16,715 nucleotides of DNA from Gracilaria caudata (GCA_030374735.1 JASCIV010000562.1:1-16715), one strand, 5' to 3'. Counted from the stretch's first letter, positions 1 through 8,216 are shown. Numbers and translations are program-made. The notes: a model not told the origin generated them from the letters alone.

Positions 1-230
1 GGTGGTGGGGTATGGGCGGAAGCGGGGCAGAGAGTGGAAGAAAACGAAAGAAAACGAAGGAAAACGAAAGAAAACGAAAGGAGATGCGGAAGCGAGAGGG
101 GGGAGAGGGAGGGAGGGGGAGGGAGAAGAAGCTACGGAATGGAGAGGAGGATGTGGGTTTGGGCGGAGAGGAAGGTGAGGGGGAGATGCGGCGGTCGAAA
201 GAGGAGTAGATAGGCGTGCGTGCGCGTTGC
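1..230. other. Purine-rich low-complexity tract with G-quadruplex potential
   Basis: The plus strand is dominated by A and G for roughly the first 215 bases. It contains four tandem decamers (41-80) and a dense G-run block at 98-123 with five runs of three or more G separated by one to three bases, which meets the usual G-quadruplex pattern. The region can be read open in one frame, but the product would be an Arg/Lys/Glu/Gly low-complexity peptide, so I do not call it a gene. It could be upstream regulatory sequence or the edge of a repeat lying outside the window. Confidence 0.6.
41..80. repeat. Tandem decamer repeat, 4 copies of AAAACGAAAG
   Basis: Four consecutive 10-bp units, AAAACGAAAG, with a single A-to-G change in the second unit (AAAACGAAGG). 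It is a short minisatellite inside the purine-rich tract. Confidence 0.9.
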
Positions 231-2020
231 AGTACAGCGCAGTCCCCATGGCGGCGCACGGTGTGCGACGCGCAGCGGCGGGCCGATCGGGGCGACGCGC
301 CGATCAGTAAGTACAGCGCGCGCAGCTGGCGGCGTGTATGAGCGACACTGCGCGCAAGTGTGCACGACGCGTGGCACGTGAATTTGACTATGAGTCGACG
401 CTGGCCACGTGCGGCGGCGCCACTGGACGAGGGGGGCGGCGCTTTCCACTTGCTGCGGGTGAGGTGCGGCGCTAGGCCAATCGATGCGCCGTCGCCGCCG
501 CTATGCAGCTCGGCGCTGTACCACCCCCGACTGCCAGTGCGCCCGGCGAATCACTATCAGTGGCGGCGGGAAGCACTGCCGCTGCTACCGGCGGCGCTGG
601 GCAGACTGCGACGGGAAGATGGCGTGGAAGAAGTGCCGGCACGCCGCAATGCTCTTGTTGGCTGATCGGCGTCGCCACACGAATCATTCCACTTGCTTTA
701 TCGCTGTGGCTGCGCGAAGCGCTGAGGCTACTTGGTCAGGGGTCGGTGTGACGCTTACTGCGCGGTCGTAGACGTCTATGACTCCACGCGGTGTATCTGC
801 GATTCAGGCGAGGTTTTTTATTGGCCTGGCCGTTGGCTGTTTCGCACACACACCGAACAAACGCGGAGTGCATTCACCATTGGCGGTGGTTCGGTTGTAC
901 GCGCATTCCCGCACTGCTTTGGTGCTGCATTTGCTGCCATGTGAGGCGGCTCGCGCGTACGTACCCTCTGCGTGGCAGCGGTACTGCTACAGTAGCAATC
1001 TGAGAGGGTTAAGTTCAGTTACGTGTGCTGTGTGTGCTCGACCAAATGCGTGGGGAGCAACGTGCGATTCGAGCGCAGCAGCGATGGGCTTGTGCGATCG
1101 CGTGTGATTTGAGATGCATTTGGTATAAAGTTACGAAAGGGCGGGCTGTTTCCGAGCATCGTATCGCCGCCACCGTCATCGTCCTCAGCATGATGCTGGG
1201 TGGTTGTGCTGAGCACGGGGAGGAGCTCATCGCCGCCCCTATCGGCCCTGCTGCACCTCGCCGTGTCGATATCGAGTCGATAACAATGTCATTGTTATCG
1301 ACATGCTCTCATTTAGGGTTGCGAGTGCTCCCAAATATTTGTACCACGTTGCAATTGTCTCAATTCTCTCGGAATTATCTCCCTCGTGCAGTTGGTCGTA
1401 CAGCTTCAGCAGGTACCGTCGGTAAAACAGATCTACCTTCGTAATGACCAAGGGTTGTGGTCTCGGCAAACGTGAAGCGTAAAGAATAAATTAGCGTCAC
1501 CTTCACAGTTCATGTGGTACGTCTGAAAGGTCTCGGCCACTGCAGTCAATTGTCCAAAGGATCACCTTCCCCCCGAGATTGGGCAACGGCAACATGTCTG
1601 TGCGCAAGAAAATGGACAAGATGCGGCCCGGTTTTGTCTTTGGTCAGGTGCACAACGACAATGACGAGCTCCTTCCCTGCCGAGTTGAACGTTCCGACAC
1701 CGGCCAACAAGGCCAACTTTCTCTTCTGAAAACACACTTCAAAAATCGTTGTAGTCGCCTCACTTCGCAAGCCACGGTTATCTACGAGGACACGAAGTCC
1801 ACGTGCTTTGTTCTCACTTGCTCGCGTGTGCCTCCCATTGTGCGAGCCACACCAGAGCACGTTCTTTGTGCGATGCCCATGCGTCGTCACAAGCGTGATC
1901 CATCATGGATCATCTTGTGCCATTCAATTAACTTCTCTCTCTCTTTCGATGTAGAGTCTCCGTTTCCTGAAACGCTCTACTTCTTCTGCCAGGCAGCGGC
2001 CGCAACGACATCAGCCCAGT
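231..2020. other. Intergenic region with no recognisable gene
   Basis: The first ~1.2 kb is rich in GCG/CGG words and is open in several frames by base composition alone; none of the translations resembles a protein family I know. From about 1240 to 1890 the minus strand has three short open stretches in shifting frames, including a plausible-looking one at 1239-1440, but no continuous ORF, no clear splice sites and no family match. From about 1925 to 2010 the plus strand becomes pyrimidine-rich with a CT repeat, which fits the 5' leader of the gene starting at 2021. Confidence 0.5.
1276..1302. repeat. Perfect 27-bp palindrome (13-bp arms, 1-nt centre)
   Basis: The arm GTCGATAACAATG (1276-1288) is followed by a single T (1289) and then by its exact reverse complement (1290-1302). 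A separate 10-bp palindrome, TCGATATCGA, lies immediately upstream (1266-1275). Each arm contains an AACAATG word, which resembles a SOX/HMG-box target. It may be a dimer binding site or a small cruciform. The symmetry is certain; any function is inference. Confidence 0.85.
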
Positions 2021-4048
2021 ATGAAACCGCTGCAATTCGCCCCTTGCCATTACGGAACATGTTCCTCACCTTTATCAGCGATATATTCTCCTACTCCTTC
2101 CTCTGTTTGTGTACACCAACTATCTCCTTCAGCAATGGGCTTCGGAAAAACTGTATTCAACCCCTCGCAGTCGTCTTTCTCATTCCGTAATCGTTCCGCA
2201 AACACGCTGCACAACGAAAAAGAGCCCCGCGTTGACTCCCCATTTCCCTATCGAAAAGGCGTTTGTGCAATCGCAGATCACGTGTCGCAGAAGGTCACAC
2301 CCGCGTCTTCCAAGGTGCCATCTGAGATCCTTGACACTGCCGTTAGGGCTGCGGATATTGCGGGAGCCATCATTCGAAAGTACTTTAGAAATCCCATCGA
2401 AATTTCCTTCAAACATGATGAATCCCCTGTCACCAAAGCCGACAAGGAAGTCGAGTCCGTCATACGTTCCTTCATTAACGAAACCTTCCCAGAGCATGGA
2501 ATTATTGGTGAAGAACATGGAAGCGACTTTTCGCAGCTTCGTAGTGAATACCAGTGGATTATCGATCCTATCGATGGTACCAAGGCTTTCATGACAGGAA
2601 GACCAACGTTTGCAACTCTGATTGCCGTTGCCCGCCGCGGTGTTCCTCTCTTGGGAATCGTTGACCAGCCCATATCTCAGGAACGCTGGATTGGCATTGC
2701 CGATGAGCAAACCACATTGAATGGCGTTCCAGTAAGAGTGAGAGAGCCTCCTGTACTTTCCAAATGCGTCATGCAAGCCACCACGCCTGATATGTTTGTC
2801 GGGTGGGACGGCGTATTATTCCGAAAGCTTTCCGCCCATGTGAAAGGCGTTGTATACGGCTCAGATTGCTATGCTTATGCGATGCTTGCGTCAGGCTTTG
2901 CAGATCTTGTGGTCGAGGCTGACCTAAAAGTTTGGGACTTTATGGCGTTGGTGCCGGTTGTCACCGGCGCTGGGGGTTTTATGGGCGATTGGAATGGATT
3001 ATCGTTATCTGTGGAAAGCGAGGGTCGTGTCATTGCGGCCGCGGGGCAAGAGCTCTTTGGCGAAGTATCTCAAATCCTGAACCCAATTGATGAAATGGGC
3101 TTATATCCTGGTAGAACAAAAGACACTTATGTTCCAGATCCCATGCCCGAGGATCCCGGGGAAGGAAACATAGAAAGTATGACAGGGTTTGGTTACGGTT
3201 CAGCTACAGGTTCTGGTTATATTGTGAATGTACAGGCGCGCAGCGTGAACTCTCGATATTGTGATGTGCAGATCAAATGTCCGCGGTATCTGGCGCCAAA
3301 AGACAACGAGCTTATCAGTATGGTGAAGAACGAATTGCGACGAGGAAAGGTGATTGTAACGATAGACGTCGATAATGCTGATTCACCCGATAGCATCATT
3401 CCAGTCAACGTGGACCGTAAAGCAGCTGCAGAGGTTCGTCAACTACTCGATAAACTGGCAGAGGCGGCAGGGGTAACGAAAGAGCCATCCTTGTCCGATA
3501 TAATCAGTTTCTCAGAAGTATTTACTCGATCCACCCAGGTTGCAGCCGTGGAACATGTGCTGCCCGTCGCGAGACAGGCGGTGATGAATGCAGTTCGAGA
3601 TCTAAGAGTGTCGCGAAGAAGAGAAGGAGTATTCTTGCAGTACGACATCTTGCAAAGAACAAGAAAGATTAGAAAGACAGCAGAAGAAATTCGTCATCGT
3701 CTACCGCGACGCGTGGAGGCCAAGAGAGAGTACTTGAGAGATCTCACGAAAGGGGTGATGGAAGATGTGGACCCTAACAGGTTGGAGGTGGAAATTATGA
3801 CTTTTGCTGACAGGGTCGATGTAACTGAGGAGTTGACTCGATTAGTAGCTCATGTTCACATTTTTGAGCTGTCATTTCTGGCAGCAGATGAACCTGTTGG
3901 ACAGAGAATGGTATTTCTGTTGCAAGAAATGCATCGTGAAATCACTACGCTGAGTGACAAGTGCCAAGATTCCGCAGTGAACCACTTGAGCGTGACGATC
4001 AAAGGGGAAATCGAGAAGATGCGCGAGCAATGCGTCAACATTCGGTAG
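2021..4048 (+). CDS. Fusion: plastid-type histidinol-phosphate phosphatase (HisN family) + YicC/YloC endoribonuclease
   Basis: 675 aa, single exon. Residues 1-95 form a Ser/Pro/Thr/Arg-rich, acid-poor leader resembling a plastid transit peptide. Residues ~100-350 are an inositol-monophosphatase fold: TKADKE (138-143), metal-binding GEEHG (163-167), DPIDGT (182-187) and VWD with Asp306. The stretch 'SDCYAYAMLASGFADLVVEADLK' (281-303) followed by ALVPVV and GAGG matches the HisN/HISN7 type, which removes phosphate from L-histidinol phosphate in histidine synthesis. After a Pro/acid linker (~351-382), residues 383-675 form a full-length YicC-family protein: it begins NIESMTGFG, as bacterial members do, and ends with EVEIMTFADRVDVTEELTRL (589-608), VGQRMVFLLQEMHREI (626-641) and KGEIEKMREQ (661-670). 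Bacterial YicC proteins are metal-dependent endoribonucleases of about 290 aa, so neither half is truncated. A second possible start, M39 (2135), has a better context (purine at -3, G at +4) and opens MGFGKTVF, with the early Phe seen in red algal and glaucophyte transit peptides. The 3' end overlaps the convergent gene at 4035-4544. Family calls are firm; plastid location and joint function are inferred. Confidence 0.93.
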   Translation: MKPLQFAPCHYGTCSSPLSAIYSPTPSSVCVHQLSPSAMGFGKTVFNPSQSSFSFRNRSANTLHNEKEPRVDSPFPYRKGVCAIADHVSQKVTPASSKVPSEILDTAVRAADIAGAIIRKYFRNPIEISFKHDESPVTKADKEVESVIRSFINETFPEHGIIGEEHGSDFSQLRSEYQWIIDPIDGTKAFMTGRPTFATLIAVARRGVPLLGIVDQPISQERWIGIADEQTTLNGVPVRVREPPVLSKCVMQATTPDMFVGWDGVLFRKLSAHVKGVVYGSDCYAYAMLASGFADLVVEADLKVWDFMALVPVVTGAGGFMGDWNGLSLSVESEGRVIAAAGQELFGEVSQILNPIDEMGLYPGRTKDTYVPDPMPEDPGEGNIESMTGFGYGSATGSGYIVNVQARSVNSRYCDVQIKCPRYLAPKDNELISMVKNELRRGKVIVTIDVDNADSPDSIIPVNVDRKAAAEVRQLLDKLAEAAGVTKEPSLSDIISFSEVFTRSTQVAAVEHVLPVARQAVMNAVRDLRVSRRREGVFLQYDILQRTRKIRKTAEEIRHRLPRRVEAKREYLRDLTKGVMEDVDPNRLEVEIMTFADRVDVTEELTRLVAHVHIFELSFLAADEPVGQRMVFLLQEMHREITTLSDKCQDSAVNHLSVTIKGEIEKMREQCVNIR

Positions 4049-4544
4049 AGCTGAGCATTTTGTGAAAGCGTTCGGCAGAAACGGGAGTGACAGTTGACAG
4101 GCCGGGAGCGCAGGCCAACACGGTGATTACTATGTGCTTGCAAAGCGGCTCCGCTCGGAAAGAAAAGGCTTTGCAATCACAACAACACTCGCGCAACATT
4201 GCTTGTTGATCTAACGGAACAACTTGTAACTGAGCACCGCTGCAACGTAAATCTCGAAGCATGACGGTGTGCCTGGCATTCTGGGTGACGACTTGGGCCA
4301 ATACGTGTGCGTCGAAGGTGAACAATGAAACGAACGAATCCCAAGACTTGTGCGTGTTTGGCGGGACGTTGCTCAGCGCTTGGTCTATGTGTCGCAGAGC
4401 GGCGCGTGTGGCACTTGGACTGATGCTGTGTAGCAAACCAACGGCTGACGTGGATGATGGTAATTCGGATGAGGGAGTTGCAGACGTGGCGCGCTGAACT
4501 GCGTTTGTCAGGGCGAGATGAAGCATGACGGCGTTGGTGTGCAT
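4035..4544 (-). CDS. SWS1/ZSWIM7-like SWIM zinc-finger protein (Shu complex, homologous recombination)
   Basis: 169 aa from the ATG at 4544. The diagnostic part is a SWIM zinc finger, C-x-C-x10-C-x-H: Cys122, Cys124, Cys135 and His137 in the context CCDCKAFSFRAEPLCKHIV, close to the CSCPAFAF...LCKH of human ZSWIM7. Upstream, LLHSISPSATRAALRHIDQ (37-55) aligns with the conserved FLFGSSATQALDLVD segment of that family, so the order and approximate length (human ~140 aa) both fit. The segment between these two blocks (~56-118) is about twice the length seen in human and is poorly conserved. SWS1 proteins pair with a RAD51 paralogue and promote RAD51 filament assembly in the nucleus. An E2F-like site lies ~190 bp upstream. 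The last 14 bp overlap the 3' end of the opposite-strand fusion gene. A single-exon, full-length reading is likely; the start codon could be the Met at 4526. Confidence 0.8.
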   Translation of the reverse strand: MHTNAVMLHLALTNAVQRATSATPSSELPSSTSAVGLLHSISPSATRAALRHIDQALSNVPPNTHKSWDSFVSLFTFDAHVLAQVVTQNARHTVMLRDLRCSGAQLQVVPLDQQAMLRECCCDCKAFSFRAEPLCKHIVITVLACAPGLSTVTPVSAERFHKMLSSTEC

Positions 4545-4731
4545 CACGGGACAGCGCGTGATGGGCTGCGCTGTGTATCGCTCTGATTGCGGGATGCAGA
4601 CGAAGTGAAGGCAGCCGTGATAGAGCGATACAAGGGTAGCAGTGTACCTTCGCTACAGTAGATATCTGTGAGAGGTGAGGGACGCGGAAGTGCTGCAGTG
4701 GCGGCTTGCCCGCACGTGGTGCAGTGTTTCG

Positions 4732-4745
4732 TTTTCCCGCGCGAA
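4732..4745. promoter_or_regulatory. E2F-like site TTTTCCCGCGCGAA
   Basis: This sequence matches the E2F/DP consensus (TTTCCCGC, and TTTSGCGCS in the palindromic form). It sits about 190 bp upstream of the SWS1-like start codon on the minus strand. E2F control is common for replication and repair genes in plants and algae, which suits this neighbour. No experimental support is available here. Confidence 0.45.
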
Positions 4746-5742
4746 CGACCCGTAGAACTCCACTGGACAGGCGCGGTGTGACGCACCGAAAGCGATAGCC
4801 TCGTAATTCATTGCGATCGCAGTGCTGTAATTGAAGAGCAACTCGCGCCATATCTTCGTGAGCTTGTACATGTGCAGGTTTCCTCCAGCGCGAACTTCTT
4901 CGCTGTATGTGCTCTTGCATCAGCCGGTTAGTAAGGCAACATCTTGTTTGTGTTTAAGCTGCAGCCACTGCAACGGCGTCACAGTTGGCGAGCCACGCGA
5001 CCTCCCGAGCCCCAGTTAGATACAATGAACATACGAAGCTGACTGCGGCAGCGGGAGGCTAGCGTTAACCCTCTCCCTATGAAGCGCGGCCAACTCGACT
5101 GAAGAACAACAAACCTTCTTGAGGAAACACGAGTTCGGATCTGCCTCCTGCACTTGTGCCCGCGTACTAACGTCGTGTATCCTTGTACGGCTGTGACAGA
5201 CGCGTATCACCTGCTGAGCCAGCAAACAGTACTGTGCATCGCACGGCAACATTACATTCCTGCCCAACGTGCCTCCCCCAAGATAACAAGTCTCCAGTAC
5301 GAGAGCGATTCGAAACATTGACCGAGCGTAATTAGCCGTTTTCTTCCATTCCTCTTCGCATGTGCGAATCGCTCTTTGTCTCACCGACGCGACTATGATG
5401 GTGTTCTGAACAAACGTCACATCCAACGTTTATTACCTAGAATACCAGCTAAGGCTACGTTTGTACAGCACGTTCATTCCGCAATCACACGTTTTCAGTC
5501 ACTTCGGGCCACACATAATTTCCAAGCCCTGTCGAGAGAGCGTTGAAGTCATGTCTAATGTTACTGTACAAGGCACAGAGCAATACCTCTGCCTCGACCC
5601 GTGCCGCAGCTGTCGATCTGGTGTTTGCACCAAAACGCGTCGCGCAGCGTATGTACAATACAGCTTTCCCTCTCTCGACTTGCGCTTCGCTTTCACTCTG
5701 TCCAATCCCCTCCGTCTTCCACGCTTTCTCCCAGTTCCAAAA

Positions 5743-5755
5743 TTTGGCCGCCAAA
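5743..5755. promoter_or_regulatory. Palindromic E2F-like element TTTGGCCGCCAAA
   Basis: TTTGGC-C-GCCAAA is a 6+1+6 palindrome. Its minus-strand reading, TTTTGGCGG, resembles an E2F half site. It lies 18 bp before the favoured sirtuin ATG, so it would be within the transcribed leader if the start site is upstream. Symmetry is certain; the factor is a guess. Confidence 0.35.
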
Positions 5756-5772
5756 ATCGCGCAAGCGTTCCC

Positions 5773-6744
5773 ATGGCACGCCTCAAACCGCAGCTTCCAC
5801 AAGGTGCAGCCTTCGCGAAAGATGCCGCAATCGAGCATCTCTATGACCGTCTGTCCCATTTCCGTCGCATCACCGTGCTCACCGGCGCAGGAATTTCCAC
5901 AGAGTCCGGTTTGAGCGATTATCGTTCGCCTGGAAAGAAAAAGCCGCCGCGCCCACCCATCCAGCATCAAGAATACATCGCAAGCGCCTCCGTGCGCAAA
6001 CGCTATTGGGCTCGTTCGTTTGTTGGCTTTCCAGTGCTGTCCAACGCGCGTCCAAACTTGGCACACCTGTCGCTTGCCGCATTGCACGACGCAGCTGGCT
6101 CGCGATTTCGCTGGCACATAACGCAGAACGTCGATGGTCTACTGCAGGCCGCCAGAATCCCAAGCGCGTCGCTTCTCGAATTGCACGGTACCATTCACAA
6201 AGTGGTGTGTCGCTCGTGCGGCGCGTATGAGCTTCGGAAGCATTTTCAAACTCGCCTTTTGAACTGCAACAGGGAATGGAGCAAAGAACTAGGCACGTAC
6301 AAGCATCGACCGGACGGTGATGCAGATCTGGATGACAATCTGGTGCACAAGTTCCACGTTCCGCGCTGCGATGCATGCGGCGAAGAGGCGTTAATGCCGG
6401 CGCTTGTGTTTCACGGCGGTCAAGTTCCAGCCCAAGTGTCCGCCTTGGCCGCGCATAAGGTTGAACAAAGCGATGCGTTGCTCGTCGTAGGTTCAACCGT
6501 CACCCCGTTCTCAGCCTATCGTCTCGTGAGACTGGCGAAGAAGAACGGCGCTTTCTTGGCGTGCGTGAATTTTGGTGACACAAGGGCAGATGAGCTGTAC
6601 GACTTGAAAGTTGAAGCGCTTGTTGGCAACGCCATGGCGCGGTTTGCAAACATGCAGCTCGCGGGGGGTTTCAAAGCACCTGAAGGGTTCGAAGATGTGT
6701 TGCGGCCGCACGAAGACGAACTGGTGCGCAGACTGGAATTGTGA
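5773..6744 (+). CDS. SIRT4-like sirtuin (NAD-dependent lysine deacylase / ADP-ribosyltransferase)
   Basis: 323 aa from the ATG at 5773. In order: NAD-binding GAGISTESGLSDYRS (38-52), PPIQHQEYI (61-69), RYWARSFVGFP (77-87), TQNVDGL (117-123), catalytic His138 in LHG, zinc cysteines 146/149 and 199/202, and GST (240-242) with VNFGD (265-269) for NAD. The PIQH and RYWAR-F-G words, the ~50-residue spacing between cysteine pairs and the PDGDADL insert are features of class II SIRT4 rather than SIRT5 or nuclear sirtuins. SIRT4 proteins are usually mitochondrial and remove acyl groups from, or ADP-ribosylate, metabolic enzymes. The start at 5773 is chosen because it follows a pyrimidine-rich leader and gives a family-typical length (human SIRT4 is 314 aa). 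An in-frame ATG at 5551 would add 74 residues, including a basic stretch that could be a targeting sequence. It converges on the sulfotransferase, with 225 bp between the stop codons. Confidence 0.92.
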   Translation: MARLKPQLPQGAAFAKDAAIEHLYDRLSHFRRITVLTGAGISTESGLSDYRSPGKKKPPRPPIQHQEYIASASVRKRYWARSFVGFPVLSNARPNLAHLSLAALHDAAGSRFRWHITQNVDGLLQAARIPSASLLELHGTIHKVVCRSCGAYELRKHFQTRLLNCNREWSKELGTYKHRPDGDADLDDNLVHKFHVPRCDACGEEALMPALVFHGGQVPAQVSALAAHKVEQSDALLVVGSTVTPFSAYRLVRLAKKNGAFLACVNFGDTRADELYDLKVEALVGNAMARFANMQLAGGFKAPEGFEDVLRPHEDELVRRLEL

Positions 6745-6969
6745 CGTGGGTGTATGTTTGCATTTTCACGAATAGCAATGATATATTTTCTTCGCGAACA
6801 CTGCCAATATATGTCAGCGATAAGCGTTCTATGAAACGTTTTATGAGTTAGATAACTTTAAGTGAGGACGTCAGCTTTTTGATTGATAACCGGATATTGA
6901 GTCGAGCACGATACAAAGAGCGAAAACGAAACTTTTGGAGGAAAAGAGGACGACTCGGCGTAGGTGGTG

Positions 6970-8064
6970 TCATAGTGGAGGAGGAGGAGGGGGAGGAGGA
7001 ATTGCCTGCCCATTAGGGTGTGATAGGTTATTAAGCTGAGGTGGTTGAAAGTCGACGGGTGGTACAAAACCTGGCTGAAAGTTAGTGCCGTCAAACACGG
7101 AGTAGAAGTCAATGGTACCGGTTGGAACGCGGGGGTATGGAAGTATTTCAAAGTCTTGCTTGTAATATTCTAGAGCGAGCTGCAGAGCGCGATCGGAGAA
7201 ATACTCAGACAGATTGCGCGAGTAGACAGGGCTGCGTTCCATGCGGAAGGCAGTGACGTTTTCATGCCAATGGAGCTGGTCGAGCAGGACTTGTGCATCA
7301 GATGCGAGCGACTCGAGATGCAAATAGTAGTTGTACTGGATATGGTCAAGTCCACAGAGTTCGGTTTGGGGGCGCCAGTGCTCGTTACTGGGCTCAGAGT
7401 TATCAGTAGACAACAGACACTCGAGAAAAGTCTCGAGTGACATTAGCGGCCCCTCGGCCGGCATAGTGGTGGATTGAATAAGAGAGGGACACTCTATTCG
7501 CAAATGCTTGTTCCAAAAGTCGGCTCTCTGATCTGGCCACGGGGTGGCAACCTTATTCTGATAGGCGGAGACAAGCCTGGAGAAGGGATCTCGCACGACG
7601 ACGAACTTGTAGATTTGGGGGTCCGTGAGACGGTCGACAGCGAGGTTACGAGAGAGCCACTTGAGGCGTTGTAAACCGTTCTTGCCGTGGATCTTGCGCG
7701 AATCGGCCCAGTCGACGAAACCTTCGCGTTTGCGTAGCAACGGCTTGAAGCGACTGCAGGCGTTCTTGGGGATGTAGCAGTACATGACGGGCTCGGAGTT
7801 GAGATAGTAGATGTTTCGGGGGATTTGGGGCAGCGAGTGCGGGGAGCTGCGTGGCGCGATGGACTGCCATTGGGAGTGGACGGGAAACGGACGGGAGGAA
7901 TGGTGGCGATGCAGCACGTGCAGCACGAGCACGAAGAAGAGAAGAAAGACGGCTAGCACGACCTCGCATGCCGCTCGTGCAAACGTCTTGCGAGGCAGAC
8001 GTGGCGCGAGCTTGGCGTGCAGCGGAAGGAGAAGGTGCGAGAAAGAAGGCAAGCACGAGCGCAT
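6970..8064 (-). CDS. Carbohydrate sulfotransferase (Golgi type II membrane protein, sulfotransferase family 2)
   Basis: 364 aa from the ATG at 8064. A single hydrophobic segment (~34-52, VVLAVFLLFFVLVLHVLH) after a basic tail predicts a type II Golgi anchor. The two PAPS-binding signatures follow: YCYIPKNACSRFKPLL (5'-phosphosulfate site, ~95-110) and VVVRDPFSRLVSAYQNK (3'-phosphate site, ~155-171). NEHWRPQTELC (227-237) is the further block typical of HNK-1/chondroitin-type sulfotransferases. Potential N-glycosylation sites (NVT, NLS) lie on the lumenal side. Such enzymes transfer sulfate from PAPS to a sugar, which would suit an alga with sulfated cell-wall polysaccharides. The C-terminus ends in eight prolines encoded by a GGA-type repeat near 6977-7001. 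An ATG at 8184 would add 40 residues, but it overlaps another ATG at 8188 and lies at the predicted transcription start; 8064 has an A at -3 and gives better topology. Confidence 0.88.
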   Translation of the reverse strand: MRSCLPSFSHLLLPLHAKLAPRLPRKTFARAACEVVLAVFLLFFVLVLHVLHRHHSSRPFPVHSQWQSIAPRSSPHSLPQIPRNIYYLNSEPVMYCYIPKNACSRFKPLLRKREGFVDWADSRKIHGKNGLQRLKWLSRNLAVDRLTDPQIYKFVVVRDPFSRLVSAYQNKVATPWPDQRADFWNKHLRIECPSLIQSTTMPAEGPLMSLETFLECLLSTDNSEPSNEHWRPQTELCGLDHIQYNYYLHLESLASDAQVLLDQLHWHENVTAFRMERSPVYSRNLSEYFSDRALQLALEYYKQDFEILPYPRVPTGTIDFYSVFDGTNFQPGFVPPVDFQPPQLNNLSHPNGQAIPPPPPPPPL

Positions 8065-8216
8065 GGTGCGGAGCTGGGCGTGAAGTGGTGCGCCGGTGCG
8101 AGACGGGCGGCGACCGGCAGCAGCGAACAAGCGGGACGACACACATCTGTTCTGGCGGTGGTGGTGGTGGAAAGCAGACGGCATTCATGGAGCGCCGTGG
8201 CACGCGGAGCGACAGG

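Larger units (their letters stand above)
4545..5772. other. Divergent intergenic region between SWS1-like and sirtuin genes
   Basis: About 1.2 kb. It holds the E2F-like sites at both ends. A minus-strand open stretch at 5016-5426 has its first ATG only at 5318 (100 aa) and resembles nothing I know. On the plus strand TACTAAC (5164-5170) is followed by a CAG ~30 bp later, like an intron 3' end, but no matching donor or exon was found. The stretch ~5660-5770 is pyrimidine-rich and probably forms the sirtuin leader. The sirtuin frame is open upstream to 5461 with an ATG at 5551. Confidence 0.5.

Noticed and set aside
1239..1890. Possible minus-strand gene in several short frames; one stretch has a faint OB-fold, POT1-like look.
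   Set aside because: The open stretches change frame within ~150 bp, the spacing does not fit POT1, and no good splice sites join them. Too weak to call.
1594..2190. Plus-strand ATG-initiated frame of ~198 codons overlapping the start of the fusion gene.
   Set aside because: No recognisable protein; lies in the likely promoter and leader and is out of frame with the strong fusion ORF.
5016..5426. Minus-strand open stretch of 136 codons.
   Set aside because: It has no ATG at its upstream end (first ATG at 5318), Cys/Arg-rich composition and no family match; coding status unsupported.
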